Assembly (NCBI RefSeq): GCF_900108295.1
Contig: NZ_FNWK01000002.1
Coordinates: 682,001 to 746,000, forward strand
DNA: 64,000 bases
Origin: Sphingopyxis sp. YR583
Lineage (GTDB): Bacteria > Pseudomonadota > Alphaproteobacteria > Sphingomonadales > Sphingomonadaceae
Direction: 5' to 3'
Within the stretch, counting starts at the first letter, position 1, and each line of letters starts with the position of its first letter. Under the pieces are notes generated by a model, which was given only the letters and a program-made list of their open reading frames with translations, searched no databases and had not been told where the DNA came from. The position numbers and the translations under genes are program-made. This document shows positions 63,936 through 64,000 of this stretch, piece after piece.

Positions 63936-64000
63936 CCGCCAACTCCTACGGCGTCGGGGTGCGCCCTATCCCATCACCCACTGCCGCCGCGAGTAACCCT
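63936..64000. other. window end, promoter region of DUF2200 gene
   Basis: These 65 bases lie upstream of the DUF2200 start and run to the window edge. No gene or clear promoter is visible. Confidence 0.3.

Overview
This is a GC-rich stretch of an alphaproteobacterial chromosome, most likely Sphingomonadales and plausibly Sphingopyxis or a close relative. The placement is inferred from gene content and protein style, not from a database match. Supporting signs are the FYDLN-acid protein / aroA / cmk / rpsA / ihfB order, gatCAB, a class II (CP4-like) EPSP synthase, a RegB/RegA pair beside a quinol oxidase, and a B3 metallo-beta-lactamase with an active-site glutamate, a variant known from Sphingobium. 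Genes are dense, with many 4-base start/stop overlaps. I see no rRNA, prophage, intact IS element or CRISPR array. Four tRNA genes are present: Ala-GGC, Leu-TAA, Tyr-GTA and Leu-TAG.

Layout. 1-5.4 kb: a cut-off SDR gene divergent from an IclR regulator, then a methyltransferase-like gene and a ZnuD-like TonB zinc receptor divergent from a Fur/Zur-type regulator. A 17-base near-palindrome upstream of the receptor/regulator pair recurs (14 of 17 bases) just before the methyltransferase start. 5.4-13.7 kb: housekeeping (tRNA-Ala, FYDLN protein, aroA-cmk, rpsA, ihfB) plus a membrane adenylate/guanylate cyclase and an ABC-2 exporter. 13.7-18.2 kb: tRNA-Leu, a peptide-binding lipoprotein, a DUF4112 protein and a secreted S9 peptidase. 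18.2-24.9 kb: a seven-gene leftward operon, cyoABCD-surf1-regB-regA. 25-35.6 kb: an MFS carrier, a frameshifted hydrolase, an MBL-fold enzyme, methyltransferases, rlmB, a ferredoxin, a DNA glycosylase, a GIY-YIG remnant between palindromes, and a coupled NTF2-like/GNAT/nitrilase trio.

35.6-45.6 kb: trigger factor with a His-rich and Lys/Ala-rich tail, tRNA-Leu, a secreted amidohydrolase, a locally AT-richer three-gene M48 protease operon, and gatCAB with a possible small ORF between gatA and gatB. 45.7-53.9 kb: DUF4153 and DUF3089 proteins, ruvX, a DUF1294 protein, pyrB followed by a dihydroorotase homologue that has lost its metal ligands, a DUF4189 protein and a LuxR-type regulator. 53.9-60.7 kb: a cation:proton antiporter and a cluster of envelope/partition proteins (TPR-SPOR lipoprotein, ribbon-helix-helix protein, ParA, Sel1-SPOR protein) and a TonB-like protein. 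60.8-64 kb: a B3 metallo-beta-lactamase divergent from an AmpR-like LysR regulator, with a T-N11-A dyad between them, then three small genes.

The most interesting parts are the AmpR / Glu-type B3 lactamase pair, the shared Zur-like site linking an unrecognised methyltransferase to zinc uptake, the quinol oxidase operon that carries its own redox two-component system, and the pseudo-dihydroorotase coupled to aspartate transcarbamoylase.
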